The notes under the pieces are model-generated. The model worked only from the letters and a program-made list of their open reading frames with translations. It was not told where the DNA came from and did no database searches. Below are positions 40,514 to 49,673 of a DNA stretch of 64,000 bases, one piece after another; the stretch's first letter is position 1, and each line of letters begins with the position of its first letter. The position numbers were made by a program, and so were the translations under genes. The stretch covers positions 20,436 to 84,435 of the forward strand of contig CAUWCT010000042.1 in assembly GCA_963557065.1 (NCBI GenBank). Direction: 5' to 3'. The stretch is from UMGS1370 sp963557065 (GTDB lineage: Bacteria; Bacillota; Clostridia; Lachnospirales; Lachnospiraceae).

Positions 40514-41857
40514 ATGATGGTATATTGCATTTGTTATCCCACCAGTTTTTTACTGGCCCAGGCCGGATGGAATATCCCATCCGGCCTGGTGCTCATTGGA
40601 ACGGCTCTGTGGATGTACTGGCAGGATTACAGAGACAGTAAGAATCTGATCCATCTGCGGGGGCTGTTCTTTTTAGGATTTTTAGGGGGACAGGGAATTT
40701 CCTGTTTTAAACTAAGCAATCTTCAGACTCCCTGGTCCTGGATGACCTGGCTGTGCTTTTTTGCAGCAGAAACTGCGTTTTATATTGGATTTTCCCTGAC
40801 AGAAGATCGGGACAGAAAAAAATGGGATGCAGGATCGTTTTCCCGGAATTTAAAAAAAGAACCTTCTGCTACATTGAGATTTTCCAGTCTGGGAGTGGGA
40901 AGGGGCAGAGTGATTGCAGATTCCGGCGGTCTGTTTTTAGCCATTATGGGAATCGGAGCGGTTTCTCTTACCGCTTTTGTGATTGAGGCAGTGGTTTTAG
41001 GATATATTCCTTTTTTCACAAAAGGGGTGCCTCATGCATATTCTTATTTTCACATAACCGGAGTTCACTATTTTACTGTATCCTGTGTGTTGGTGCCGCC
41101 GCTTGCGGTTTTATTTTATCTGGGAAAGCCCAGGGCAAAAAAGTGGGAGAAGGCTGTCTGCGCAGTCTCTGCGGCAGTAAGCTTAATTATCCCTGTTTTG
41201 TGTGTGTCCCGTTTTCAGCTTATTTTTTCAGTGGGATTGTCAGTTTTTTCCTATGCAGCAATCAAACGAACGATCCGGCCGGGGACCATTGCCATAGTGG
41301 CAGCGGCTATGATTCCGCTTTATGTGATATTAACCATTGCCAGAAGTCATGATGTGGCATATTTAAATGGTATTTTCGAGATGAAAAATAGCAAAATGCC
41401 AATATTTATTACACAGCCTTATATGTACATCGCCAATAACTACGACAATTTTAATTGTCTGGTAGAAAAACTGCCGTCTCACACCTTTGGTCTGCGTATG
41501 CTGTTTCCTGTGTGGGCGCTGACGGGCCTGAAATTTCTCTATCCGTCTTTAGTGTCTTTTCCGCTTTATGTGACAAAAGAAGAATTAACTACGGTTACGT
41601 TGTTGTATGATGCCTATTATGACTTTGGGCTTATAGGAGTCATTGTATTTGCGGCCCTTTTGGGAGGAATCTGCGGATATTTGTCCAAACAGTTTAACCG
41701 CATGCAGAACCCGGCGGGATTTTTACTGTATGTTCAGATGGCTATGTATATGGCTCTGTCATTTTTTACCACCTGGTTCTCGAATCCGACTACCTGGTTT
41801 TATCTGGCGGCAACAGGAGCAGTCTGGCTGCTATGCGAAGTCGTCAGCCGAAAATGA
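40514..41857 (+). CDS. oligosaccharide repeat-unit polymerase-like membrane protein
   Basis: A membrane protein of 447 residues with about eleven helices and a large extracellular loop near 290-370. The plan, and the Tyr-rich segment around ITQPYMYIANNYDNFN, are typical of the O-antigen-polymerase (Wzy, OrfA-like) families that join sugar repeat units. No other polysaccharide genes (glycosyltransferases, flippase) are nearby, so its substrate is unclear. It begins 3 nt after ptsI and has only a weak ribosome site, suggesting coupled translation. It may also be an ExoQ- or ligase-like protein. Confidence 0.65.
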   Translation: MMVYCICYPTSFLLAQAGWNIPSGLVLIGTALWMYWQDYRDSKNLIHLRGLFFLGFLGGQGISCFKLSNLQTPWSWMTWLCFFAAETAFYIGFSLTEDRDRKKWDAGSFSRNLKKEPSATLRFSSLGVGRGRVIADSGGLFLAIMGIGAVSLTAFVIEAVVLGYIPFFTKGVPHAYSYFHITGVHYFTVSCVLVPPLAVLFYLGKPRAKKWEKAVCAVSAAVSLIIPVLCVSRFQLIFSVGLSVFSYAAIKRTIRPGTIAIVAAAMIPLYVILTIARSHDVAYLNGIFEMKNSKMPIFITQPYMYIANNYDNFNCLVEKLPSHTFGLRMLFPVWALTGLKFLYPSLVSFPLYVTKEELTTVTLLYDAYYDFGLIGVIVFAALLGGICGYLSKQFNRMQNPAGFLLYVQMAMYMALSFFTTWFSNPTTWFYLAATGAVWLLCEVVSRK

Positions 41858-41871
41858 AAAGGAGGATGTAA

Positions 41872-42363
41872 GTGGTGTATAAGTCTTTAAAAGAAGTATT
41901 TGGAAAAAAGAAACCTCATGGGGAGATTTTTGCCCCAATAAACGGAACCTGTGTCCCGATGAGTCAGGTCAAAGACCCTACGTTCAGCCAGGAAATTCTT
42001 GGCAGGGGAGTTGCCATTATTCCTTGTGAGGGAAAGGTTACGGCGCCGCAGGACGGGGAAGTTCTGATGGTGTTTGAAACCAGGCATGCAGTGAGTATCC
42101 GCACAAACGACGGTGCGGAACTGATCATTCATATCGGTCTGGAAACCGTCAACCTCCATGGAGAATATTTTACTTCCCATGTAAAGGCAGGGGACAAGGT
42201 AAAAAAAGGCGATCTCCTGATAGAATTTGATATGGAAAAAATAAAAGAGCAGGGATATGATCTGATTACTCCGATTGTGATCTGCAACACGCCGGATTAC
42301 CCGGATCTCATCTGCCATACCGGCATGGAAGTAAAGGCAGGGGATTTGATTATAGAACTGTAA
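41872..42363 (+). CDS. PTS glucose-type EIIA protein
   Basis: Free-standing EIIA of the glucose superfamily, 163 residues. The phospho-acceptor His is about residue 87 in IIHIGLETVNLHG, and the second active-site His about 72 in TRHAVSI. It takes phosphate from HPr and donates to EIIB, and can regulate other transporters. Start is GTG (41872) or the next GTG (41875), behind AAAGGAGG. No EIIBC gene is adjacent, so it serves a permease elsewhere. Closely follows the polymerase-like gene by 14 nt. Confidence 0.92.
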   Translation: MVYKSLKEVFGKKKPHGEIFAPINGTCVPMSQVKDPTFSQEILGRGVAIIPCEGKVTAPQDGEVLMVFETRHAVSIRTNDGAELIIHIGLETVNLHGEYFTSHVKAGDKVKKGDLLIEFDMEKIKEQGYDLITPIVICNTPDYPDLICHTGMEVKAGDLIIEL

Positions 42364-42394
42364 CAGATAAGAGCCTGAAAATAAGGAGGAAACC

Positions 42395-43582
42395 ATGATT
42401 TCAGAAAAGATGAAGCCCTTTATGCAGAATAACTCGGCAATCCGCGCCATGTTTGAAGAAGGGAAAAAGATGGCGGCTGTCTACGGAAAAGAAAATGTCT
42501 ACGATTTCAGTCTGGGCAATCCCAGTGTTCCGGCTCCGGCAGCAGTCCGTCAGGCGATTTTGGACGTGCTGGAGGAAGAAGACGAAAACATGGTTCATGG
42601 ATATATGAGCAACGCCGGATTTGAGGATGTGAGAGAAGCGGTTGCAGAGTCCTTAAACCGCCGCTTTCACACCCATTTCCATCTGGGAAATATTATGATG
42701 AGTGTAGGCGCTGCCAGTGGGATGAATGTTATCTTGAAGACTATTTTAAATCCGAAAGAGGAAGTAATTGTCTTTGCGCCGTATTTTATGGAATACGGTT
42801 CCTATGTCCGCAATTATGACGGCGTTCTTACAGTTGTATCTCCTGACACCAGTACATTCCAGCCAAATCTGTGTGAATTTGCAGAGAAGATTTCCCAAAA
42901 GACCAGGGCAGTCATTATCAATACGCCCAATAATCCAACTGGAGTTGTGTATTCAGCAGAGACATTGACGGAAATTGGAAATATTTTAAGAGAAAAAAGC
43001 GAAGAAATCGGCCATCCCATTGTGCTGATTTCCGATGAGCCATATCGGGAACTGGCATATGACGGAGTGGAAGTTCCTTATGTGACGAAATTTTATAAAG
43101 ATGCAGTTGTGTGTTACTCTTACAGCAAGTCCCTGTCACTTCCGGGAGAGCGGATTGGCTATCTGGTAATTCCGGATGAACTGACAGACAGCAGCCAGGT
43201 ATTTACGGCAGCGTCCATTGCCAATCGGGTATTGGGCTGTGTCAATGCGCCATCCATGATGCAGAGAGTGATAAAGCGCTGTGTGGATGAACAGGTAAAC
43301 TTAGAAGCCTATGACAGAAACCGTAATCTTTTGTACAACACATTAAAAGAACTGGGATTTTGGTGTATAAAGCCGGAAGGTGCATTTTACTTGTTTGTAA
43401 AATCCCCTCTGAAAGATGAAAAAGAGTTTACAGATCTGTGTAAAAAACACAGAGTTTTGGTAGTTCCGGGAACATCCTTTGCCTGTCCCGGCTATGTGCG
43501 GATCGCATACTGCGTTTCCTATGAGCAGATTGAGCGTTCCATTCCCGCATTTAGAGAGATTGCAAAGGAGTGCGGCCTGTAG
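42395..43582 (+). CDS. class I/II PLP-dependent aminotransferase
   Basis: Fold-type I aminotransferase of 395 residues. The PLP Lys lies in SYSKSLSLPGERIGY (near 245), with NNPTG at about 180 and SDEPYRELAY near 213 (PLP ring Asp and Tyr), plus the distal Arg in YVRIAYC. The subfamily is that of aspartate/aromatic aminotransferases common in Lachnospiraceae; substrate cannot be fixed. AAGGAGG precedes the ATG by 6 nt. Position behind the EIIA gene appears incidental. Confidence 0.9.
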   Translation: MISEKMKPFMQNNSAIRAMFEEGKKMAAVYGKENVYDFSLGNPSVPAPAAVRQAILDVLEEEDENMVHGYMSNAGFEDVREAVAESLNRRFHTHFHLGNIMMSVGAASGMNVILKTILNPKEEVIVFAPYFMEYGSYVRNYDGVLTVVSPDTSTFQPNLCEFAEKISQKTRAVIINTPNNPTGVVYSAETLTEIGNILREKSEEIGHPIVLISDEPYRELAYDGVEVPYVTKFYKDAVVCYSYSKSLSLPGERIGYLVIPDELTDSSQVFTAASIANRVLGCVNAPSMMQRVIKRCVDEQVNLEAYDRNRNLLYNTLKELGFWCIKPEGAFYLFVKSPLKDEKEFTDLCKKHRVLVVPGTSFACPGYVRIAYCVSYEQIERSIPAFREIAKECGL

Positions 43583-43620
43583 AGGGCCGGCCGGTATTGG
43601 AATAAAAGCAGGTGATGGTA

Positions 43621-44781
43621 ATGAATGAGGAACATAAAAGTGCAGCCCACTATGCTCGGGTTTTGTTAAATATTTTAATCCCTGCCGGAGGTACGCTTCT
43701 GGTCTGTTTGTTTCTTCCGAAAGTGCTTCGGTTTTTTATGCCGTTTGTAGTGGGCTGGATTATTGCCATGATTGCAAATCCGGTAGTCCGGTTTTTAGAA
43801 AGCAGACTGAAAGTGGTGCGAAAACATGGATCGGTACTGGTGGTAATCGCAGTGCTGGCTTTGATTATTGGGGCAATATATCTGTTGTTGAGCAAACTGT
43901 TTTCAGAAGCATCCGGACTTTTTCATTCCCTGCCCCAGCTTTGGGAGACATTTCAGGCAGAAGTAAGAGAGATTGGCAGACAACTGGAGAGTATGTTTGC
44001 GTTTTTGCCGGATCAGTTTGGGGTAAAACTGCGGGAGGCGGCTGATAATCTGGATACGTATATCGGAGTGCTGTTTCAGAATATGGCGACGCCTACTGTG
44101 GAAGCGGCAGGAAGCGTAGCCAAAAGTCTGCCCAGTCTGCTGGTTAATACAGTGGTTGTTATTTTGTCGTCTTACTTTTTTATTGCAGAGCGGGAGACGA
44201 TTTTAAATGTATGGAGACAGTACATGCCGGAAAGCGGGAAAAAGCATATGAGCCATATGCGCCGGGATGCTCTTCGCCTGATAGGCGGATATTTTATGGC
44301 CCAGTTCCGCATTATGTTTGTTGTGGCGGCGGTTTTGACAGCCGGTTTTTTAGTGCTTCAGATATCATACAGCTTTTTGCTGGCGCTGCTGATTTCTCTG
44401 CTGGATTTTCTCCCGGTATTCGGAACCGGGACAGTGCTGATTCCCTGGGGACTGATTAAGTTGCTGTCCGGAGAATACTATATGGCAGGCGGTTTAATCC
44501 TCCTTTACATTTTAAGTCAGTTTATCCGCCAGGCAATTCAGCCTAAGATAGTAGGGGATTCCATGGGACTTCCGCCGCTTATGACACTGATATTTTTGTA
44601 TATTGGCTTTAAGGTAAGCGGTCTGGGAGGAATGATTCTGGCAGTGCCTGTCGGCCTGGTATTTTTAAATCTGTATAAGTATGGAATTTACGATTCCATG
44701 ATTGACAATCTGAAGATTTTCGTACATGATATAGATGAATTTAGAAAGAGACGAGAGGAAGACCAGACAAATGGAAAATAA
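43621..44781 (+). CDS. AI-2E family (PerM-like) transporter
   Basis: This is the second member of the same family as the gene at 225. Its 386 residues have about eight membrane helices and the central signature LLDFLPVFGTGTVLIPWGL near 265. In YtvI-type relatives the protein is a sporulation-linked permease; substrate unknown. Several in-frame starts lie close together (GTG 43612, ATG 43615, ATG 43621); the last is 6 nt from AGGTG and is used. Its end overlaps the MATE gene by 11 nt, so the two are co-expressed. Confidence 0.86.
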   Translation: MNEEHKSAAHYARVLLNILIPAGGTLLVCLFLPKVLRFFMPFVVGWIIAMIANPVVRFLESRLKVVRKHGSVLVVIAVLALIIGAIYLLLSKLFSEASGLFHSLPQLWETFQAEVREIGRQLESMFAFLPDQFGVKLREAADNLDTYIGVLFQNMATPTVEAAGSVAKSLPSLLVNTVVVILSSYFFIAERETILNVWRQYMPESGKKHMSHMRRDALRLIGGYFMAQFRIMFVVAAVLTAGFLVLQISYSFLLALLISLLDFLPVFGTGTVLIPWGLIKLLSGEYYMAGGLILLYILSQFIRQAIQPKIVGDSMGLPPLMTLIFLYIGFKVSGLGGMILAVPVGLVFLNLYKYGIYDSMIDNLKIFVHDIDEFRKRREEDQTNGK

Positions 44782-46117
44782 TTTAGATACGGATCAGATA
44801 AAAGAGCTGGTATGGCGGCTGGCATTTCCGTCCATGCTGGCTCAATTTGTCAGTGTGTTTTACAGCATTGTAGACAGGATGTACATTGGAAATATTGCAG
44901 AGATCGGAGATATTGCTTTAGCCGGTGTTGGAGTCTGCGGTCCCATTGTTACCATGATTTCTTCCGTTGCATTCTGGGTGGGAATCGGCGGTTCTCCCCT
45001 TTTAAGCATTCGGCTGGGGCAGAAAAATGAAAAGAAGGCAAAGGAGATTTTAGCCAACTGCTTTTTGCTGTTAGGCGTTATGTCCATTCTTATCACGATT
45101 TTGTCTCTGGCAATGAAAAACCATCTCTTAACCTGGTTTGGAGCCAGCGAGACAATATTTCCCTATGCAAATGAGTATATTACCGTTTATCTGACAGGAA
45201 CCGTATTTGCCCTTTTATCTACGGGGATGAATCAGTTTATTATCTGTCAGGGATTTGCAAAAGTGGGGATGAAATCCGTTCTCCTGGGAGCAGTGTTAAA
45301 CATTCTTCTGGACCCGGTGTTTATTTTCCTGTTTGATATGGGAGTATCCGGTGCAGCCCTCGCAACCGTAATATCCCAGATGGCTTCCTGCATCTATGTG
45401 CTGCACTTTTTATTCAGCAGCCGTCCCATGATCCGTATTACATTTGGAGGCTATGACTTAAAAGTAATGGGGCAGGTGCTGCTGCTGGGGCTGACGCCGT
45501 TTCTCATTGTCGCTTTTGACAATATTCTGATTATTTCTTTAAACGCAACCATTCAGAAATACGGCGGCGCAGGACAGGGGGACATGCTTTTAACCTGCAA
45601 CACCATTCTCCAGAGCTTTATGCTGATTGTAACCATGCCTCTGTCCGGCATAACAGGGGGAACCCAGACGATTTTAGGTTATAATTACGGGGCAAAAAGA
45701 CCGGATCGGATCAAAAAAGCCCAGAAACACATTTTGATTCTGGCATTGGCATTTACCTCCATTATGTTTGTGGCGGCCCAGCTTCTGCCCCAGTATTTTA
45801 CATTGATTTTTACCAGGGACCCGGAGTATATTCAGATGACAGTGAGAGCGATCCGCATCTATTCCCTGATGATTATTCCTCTGGCCATTCAGTATACCGT
45901 AGTGGATGGATTTACAGGGATGGGAATCGCAAAGGTAGCCATTTCTCTGTCCACATTCCGCAAATTAATCTATTTTGCAGGAGTATTTTTAATTCCGATA
46001 TGGTTTGATATTACCAATATTTTCTATACAGAACCGATTTCCGATCTGATTTCAGCGGTTGTATCAGGTATTGTGTACGTTCGTCTCATCAAAAAAATAG
46101 AAGCCGGAAGTTTATAG
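44771..46117 (+). CDS. MATE family efflux transporter
   Basis: MatE transporter of 448 residues with twelve predicted helices in two six-helix halves, the second starting about 230 with GLTPFLIVAFDNIL. It uses ion gradients to expel cationic drugs or metabolites. The frame is open upstream, but the ATG at 44771, behind GAGGAAG, matches the family start (IKELVWRLAFPSMLAQF). A second, only distantly similar MATE gene lies at 56725. Confidence 0.93.
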   Translation: MENNLDTDQIKELVWRLAFPSMLAQFVSVFYSIVDRMYIGNIAEIGDIALAGVGVCGPIVTMISSVAFWVGIGGSPLLSIRLGQKNEKKAKEILANCFLLLGVMSILITILSLAMKNHLLTWFGASETIFPYANEYITVYLTGTVFALLSTGMNQFIICQGFAKVGMKSVLLGAVLNILLDPVFIFLFDMGVSGAALATVISQMASCIYVLHFLFSSRPMIRITFGGYDLKVMGQVLLLGLTPFLIVAFDNILIISLNATIQKYGGAGQGDMLLTCNTILQSFMLIVTMPLSGITGGTQTILGYNYGAKRPDRIKKAQKHILILALAFTSIMFVAAQLLPQYFTLIFTRDPEYIQMTVRAIRIYSLMIIPLAIQYTVVDGFTGMGIAKVAISLSTFRKLIYFAGVFLIPIWFDITNIFYTEPISDLISAVVSGIVYVRLIKKIEAGSL

Positions 46118-46147
46118 GAAAGGTTTCTTACAATTTTGAGAAATCTA

Positions 46148-46177
46148 TTGATAGCCGATCCGGATACATGGTAGAAT
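46148..46177 (+). promoter_or_regulatory. promoter of the L,D-transpeptidase operon, abutting the MITE
   Basis: TTGATA at 46148-46153, 18-bp spacer, TAGAAT at 46172-46177. The expected start point (about 46184) is the first base of the MITE, so the whole element would be transcribed as 5' leader. The left target duplication (46176-46183) covers the end of the -10 element. Confidence 0.6.
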
Positions 46178-46183
46178 GTAGAC

Positions 46184-46334
46184 GTAACAGTTCAGCCATG
46201 CGAAGATTCAGACAGGAAAACGTGTTGAAAGCTTGTTTTCATAAGGGTTTTCCTGTCTGAATCTTCATAGGGCGTACGCCAGACGCTTCTTGTCCGCTGC
46301 AGGCGGGCAAGAAGATGCATGGCTGAACTGTTAC
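46184..46334 (+). mobile_element. 151-bp MITE, copy 2 (IS66-type ends)
   Basis: Same length and orientation as the copy at 21035, with 4 differences in 151 bases. The 18-bp terminal inverted repeats GTAACAGTTCAGCCATGC are perfect. Flanks are ATGTAGAC (46176-46183) and ATGCAGAC (46335-46342), an 8-bp target duplication with one change, suggesting an older insertion. The central stem is a perfect 20 bp here, while copy 1 has a G-U pair at one position. Confidence 0.88.
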
Positions 46335-46373
46335 ATGCAGACAGGCTAAAACAAGTTTTATAAGGGGTGTGAA

Positions 46374-48173
46374 GTGAAAAAGGAGAATTTGACCATAGGC
46401 ATCAGCTGTATGGCGGCAGCGCTTCTCTTTGGGACCGGTTCTTTTTACATGGTAAAGGCAGGGTATTACGAGGACCGTTTTTTTCCGAATACAGCTATAA
46501 ATGGTATAGAGGTAGAGGGGCTTACATCAAAGGAAGCAGCTATCCGTATTTCCCAGGAACTGGCAGAGTATGAACTGGCAGTGATAAGCCGGGGCGGGAG
46601 AGAAGTGATCAAAGGCGAAGATATCGGCCTTAGGGCAGAGACAACAGAGGATTTAAAAGAGATTGTAAAGCAGCAAAACCCGTATGCCTGGGGAAAAGGA
46701 TGGATATTTCCGCAGACGTATACCATTCCTGCTGCTGCTGTTTTTGAAGAAGAACGTTTAGAGGAAACCATTGAAAACCTGACCTGTTTTAAACCGGAAT
46801 ATCAGACAGAGCCGGAAGATGCCAGGATTTCCCCGTATATGCCCCAGAAGGGATATGAGATTATTCCGGAAGTACAGGGAGAAAAACTGGACGAAGAAAA
46901 GGCAAAAACACTTATCCGGGACGCAGTTTTGGCAAAAGAAAAGCAGGTTGATTTGGCAGAGGCAGGGTGTTATCTGGAACCAAAGATTTTAGCCGAAGAT
47001 GAGAAACTAAATGAACTCTGTGCAGAGAAAAACCGTCTGGTTCAGACAGTGGTTACGTACCAGTTCGGGGACAGGCAGGAGATTTTAGATGGAGATACGC
47101 TTCATCAGTGGCTGGAAACCGGAGAAGACGGTTCTGTATGTTTCCGTCAGGAAGATGTGGCCGGGTATGTGTCGGAACTGGCATCCCAATATAATACTGC
47201 ATATACCAGCCGATATTTTCAGACCAGTTATGGCCCCACTGTAAAGGTAAGCGGAAGTTATGGATGGAAAATCAATGAGACAGAGGAAACTGCCCAGTTG
47301 ATGCGGATTTTGGAAGCGGGGGACAGCCAGACCAGAGAGCCGGTCTACGAGCAGAAAGGGGCTTCTTACAGCGGCAATGATTACGGAGATACGTATGCAG
47401 AGGTCAATTTGACTGCCCAGCACATGTTTTTCTATCAGGACGGCAAAAAGGTGCTGGAGTCAGATTTTGTTTCCGGCAATGTAAAGAAAAATCACACAAC
47501 GCCTCCGGGTATCTTTGGTCTGACTTACAAGCAGCAGGATGCAGTGCTGAAAGGAGAGGGGTATGCCAGTCCGGTAGACTTCTGGATGCCGTTTAATGGC
47601 GGAATCGGTTTTCATGATGCCAGCTGGCGTTCCAGCTTTGGAGGTTCTATTTATAAGACCAACGGTTCTCATGGCTGCATCAATATGCCTTATGATAAGG
47701 CAAAGGAACTGTATGCTCGGGTATATACCAATGTTCCGGTAATCTGTTATAATCTGGAAGGGACTGAGAGTAAAAAGACATCAAACAGTTCCGGGAAAAC
47801 GTCAAAACCTCAGACGCCGGCAGCGAAACCCCAGACGCCGGCAGAAAAGCCCCAGATACCGGCGGTTCAGCCGACGGCCCCCGTCACCGCACCCCAGGCG
47901 CCGACAGATACTCAGCCGATTTTGCCGGCTCCGGGAAATGGGGATTCAATTCCGGTTATTACGCCAGTGGTTCCAGGCAGCCAGTCAGGGCCTTTGACAC
48001 AGGAACCGTCTTCGACCCTTCCCGCGCCTCCCGTCCCCTCATCCGGCGGGGACAGTTCTGTTGTGACTCCGGTTGAGGAAAGCAGGGAAACCAAAGGGGA
48101 GCAGGAAAGCAGCGAGATCGGGCCGGGAGTAACGGCTCCGGCTGTGCCGGATGGACTGGAGAAAGAAAGTTAG
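46374..48173 (+). CDS. L,D-transpeptidase (YkuD) with VanW-like N-terminal domains
   Basis: Cross-links or tailors peptidoglycan by 3-3 linkage. An N-terminal membrane helix (about 6-28) is followed by two putative peptidoglycan-binding PG_binding_4 domains (40-340) as in YoaR/VanW proteins, then the YkuD catalytic domain (about 350-465) with S432-H433-G434-C435 (SHGCINM) and the upstream His in GFHDASW. The C-terminal 130 residues are a Pro/Thr/Gln-rich wall-spanning tail with PQTPA-type repeats. Starts at GTG (46374) behind AAGGGG. The MITE forms its leader. A D-Ala-D-Ala carboxypeptidase, which makes the tetrapeptide donor, is next. Confidence 0.92.
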   Translation: MKKENLTIGISCMAAALLFGTGSFYMVKAGYYEDRFFPNTAINGIEVEGLTSKEAAIRISQELAEYELAVISRGGREVIKGEDIGLRAETTEDLKEIVKQQNPYAWGKGWIFPQTYTIPAAAVFEEERLEETIENLTCFKPEYQTEPEDARISPYMPQKGYEIIPEVQGEKLDEEKAKTLIRDAVLAKEKQVDLAEAGCYLEPKILAEDEKLNELCAEKNRLVQTVVTYQFGDRQEILDGDTLHQWLETGEDGSVCFRQEDVAGYVSELASQYNTAYTSRYFQTSYGPTVKVSGSYGWKINETEETAQLMRILEAGDSQTREPVYEQKGASYSGNDYGDTYAEVNLTAQHMFFYQDGKKVLESDFVSGNVKKNHTTPPGIFGLTYKQQDAVLKGEGYASPVDFWMPFNGGIGFHDASWRSSFGGSIYKTNGSHGCINMPYDKAKELYARVYTNVPVICYNLEGTESKKTSNSSGKTSKPQTPAAKPQTPAEKPQIPAVQPTAPVTAPQAPTDTQPILPAPGNGDSIPVITPVVPGSQSGPLTQEPSSTLPAPPVPSSGGDSSVVTPVEESRETKGEQESSEIGPGVTAPAVPDGLEKES

Positions 48174-48191
48174 AGAACAGATAATACGAAA

Positions 48192-49667
48192 ATGGTTAAG
48201 AAATGGAAAGACAAGCCAATGACTATAAAAAAGCGAATCAGAAAAATATGGATAATTTCCCTGATAGTGTCTATTCTTACAGGGAATACAGTGTTTGCTG
48301 CGCCGGTATGGACCGATGATTCCAATGTAGTTCTGGAATCAGAGGCCGGGGTCGTAATGGATGCCCAGTCAGGGGCTGTTATATATGGAAAAAACAGTAA
48401 AGAACAATTTTACCCGGCAAGCATTACGAAAATTATGACGGCCCTTTTAGTTTTGGAAAACTGCTCTTTGGATGAGATGGTTACTTTTTCCCATGATGCA
48501 GTGTACAATGTAGAATCAGGAAGCACCAATGCGGGAATTGATGAAGGGGAGCAGATGACTGTAAAGGACTGCCTCTATGCCATGATGTTAAAATCTGCCA
48601 ATGAAGCCGCCAATGCTCTGGCAGAGCATGTTTCCGGAAGCAGAGAGGCGTTTGCAGAACTGATGACAAAGCGGGCCAGAGAGCTCGGCTGTGAGAATAC
48701 CAATTTTAAAAATCCCAGCGGACTAAACGACCCGGAACATTATACAACCGCAAGAGATTTTGCGCTGATTGTTCAGGCGGCCTGGGAACTGGAAGAATTT
48801 CGGGAGATTGAATCACAGCTGTCCTATAAGCTTCCGCCCACTGCCAATGATCCGGAGGGACTTACCGTCCGTCAGGAACATAAGATGATGCTGGAGGACT
48901 GGAGCAGATACTACGATCCGGATGTAAAGGGAGGGAAAACCGGTTTTACCACCCTGGCCGGAAATACGCTGGCTACGGTTGCAGAGCGGGACGGCAGGAC
49001 TTTGATTGTAGTGATTTTAAAGGGAAGCAAACCGGAGCATTACACCACTTATACAGATACCAGACAGCTTTTGGACTATGCCTTTGACGGATTTATTAAC
49101 CTGAATCCATCACAGGAAGAAACCGATTTAGCCGGTTTGGCTGAAGAAGTAAAAAGTGCGGGAGCAGCGCTAAAAGAGGGAGTTTCTGTTGAGATAGAGG
49201 AGACCGGGCGTATTACAGTGCCGACGGGCGCAGTATTTTCAGATGCAGTCCGGACGATTTCAACCGATCTGCCGGCAGATGCGCCAAAAGGAGCGATTGC
49301 CCGTCTGGATTATACCTACGAGGGAAGACCGGTAGGAGGCGCATATGTGAAGGTAAAGCAGGAGGAAATCCCTGAAACAAAACCGGCAGAAACGCAGGTG
49401 CCCAAAGAAGAGGAAGAAACATCCGGACAGGGAAATATCTCCATTCCCTCCCAGTGGATATTTGCAGGTATTGCCATTCTGGTGATCGCCGCTGCAATGG
49501 GAGGATTTATCTGGTATCGGATGGACCGGGCCAAAAAGGAAAAGGAGGCCAGACAGGCCAGAATTCAGGAGCGCAGGCGCAGGCTTCAGGAATCCGGCAT
49601 TTCCATGGAAGAATTTGATCAGCTTTTGAAGGAGCGGCAGGAAAAAAAGAAGAAAGAAAAAGGATAA
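48192..49667 (+). CDS. D-alanyl-D-alanine carboxypeptidase (DacF/PBP5-like)
   Basis: Penicillin-binding carboxypeptidase that trims pentapeptides. It has a signal peptide (about 12-36) and the three active-site motifs: S77-x2-K80 (SITK), S135-x-N137 (SAN) and K249-T-G (KTGFT). A C-terminal beta domain (to about 400) leads to an unusual true membrane helix (about 415-437) and a charged tail of 50 residues, where PBP5 has only an amphipathic anchor. The ribosome site is weak; an alternative ATG is at 48219. It lies 18 nt after the L,D-transpeptidase gene, whose tetrapeptide substrate it would produce. Confidence 0.93.
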   Translation: MVKKWKDKPMTIKKRIRKIWIISLIVSILTGNTVFAAPVWTDDSNVVLESEAGVVMDAQSGAVIYGKNSKEQFYPASITKIMTALLVLENCSLDEMVTFSHDAVYNVESGSTNAGIDEGEQMTVKDCLYAMMLKSANEAANALAEHVSGSREAFAELMTKRARELGCENTNFKNPSGLNDPEHYTTARDFALIVQAAWELEEFREIESQLSYKLPPTANDPEGLTVRQEHKMMLEDWSRYYDPDVKGGKTGFTTLAGNTLATVAERDGRTLIVVILKGSKPEHYTTYTDTRQLLDYAFDGFINLNPSQEETDLAGLAEEVKSAGAALKEGVSVEIEETGRITVPTGAVFSDAVRTISTDLPADAPKGAIARLDYTYEGRPVGGAYVKVKQEEIPETKPAETQVPKEEEETSGQGNISIPSQWIFAGIAILVIAAAMGGFIWYRMDRAKKEKEARQARIQERRRRLQESGISMEEFDQLLKERQEKKKKEKG

Positions 49668-49673
49668 TCAAAT

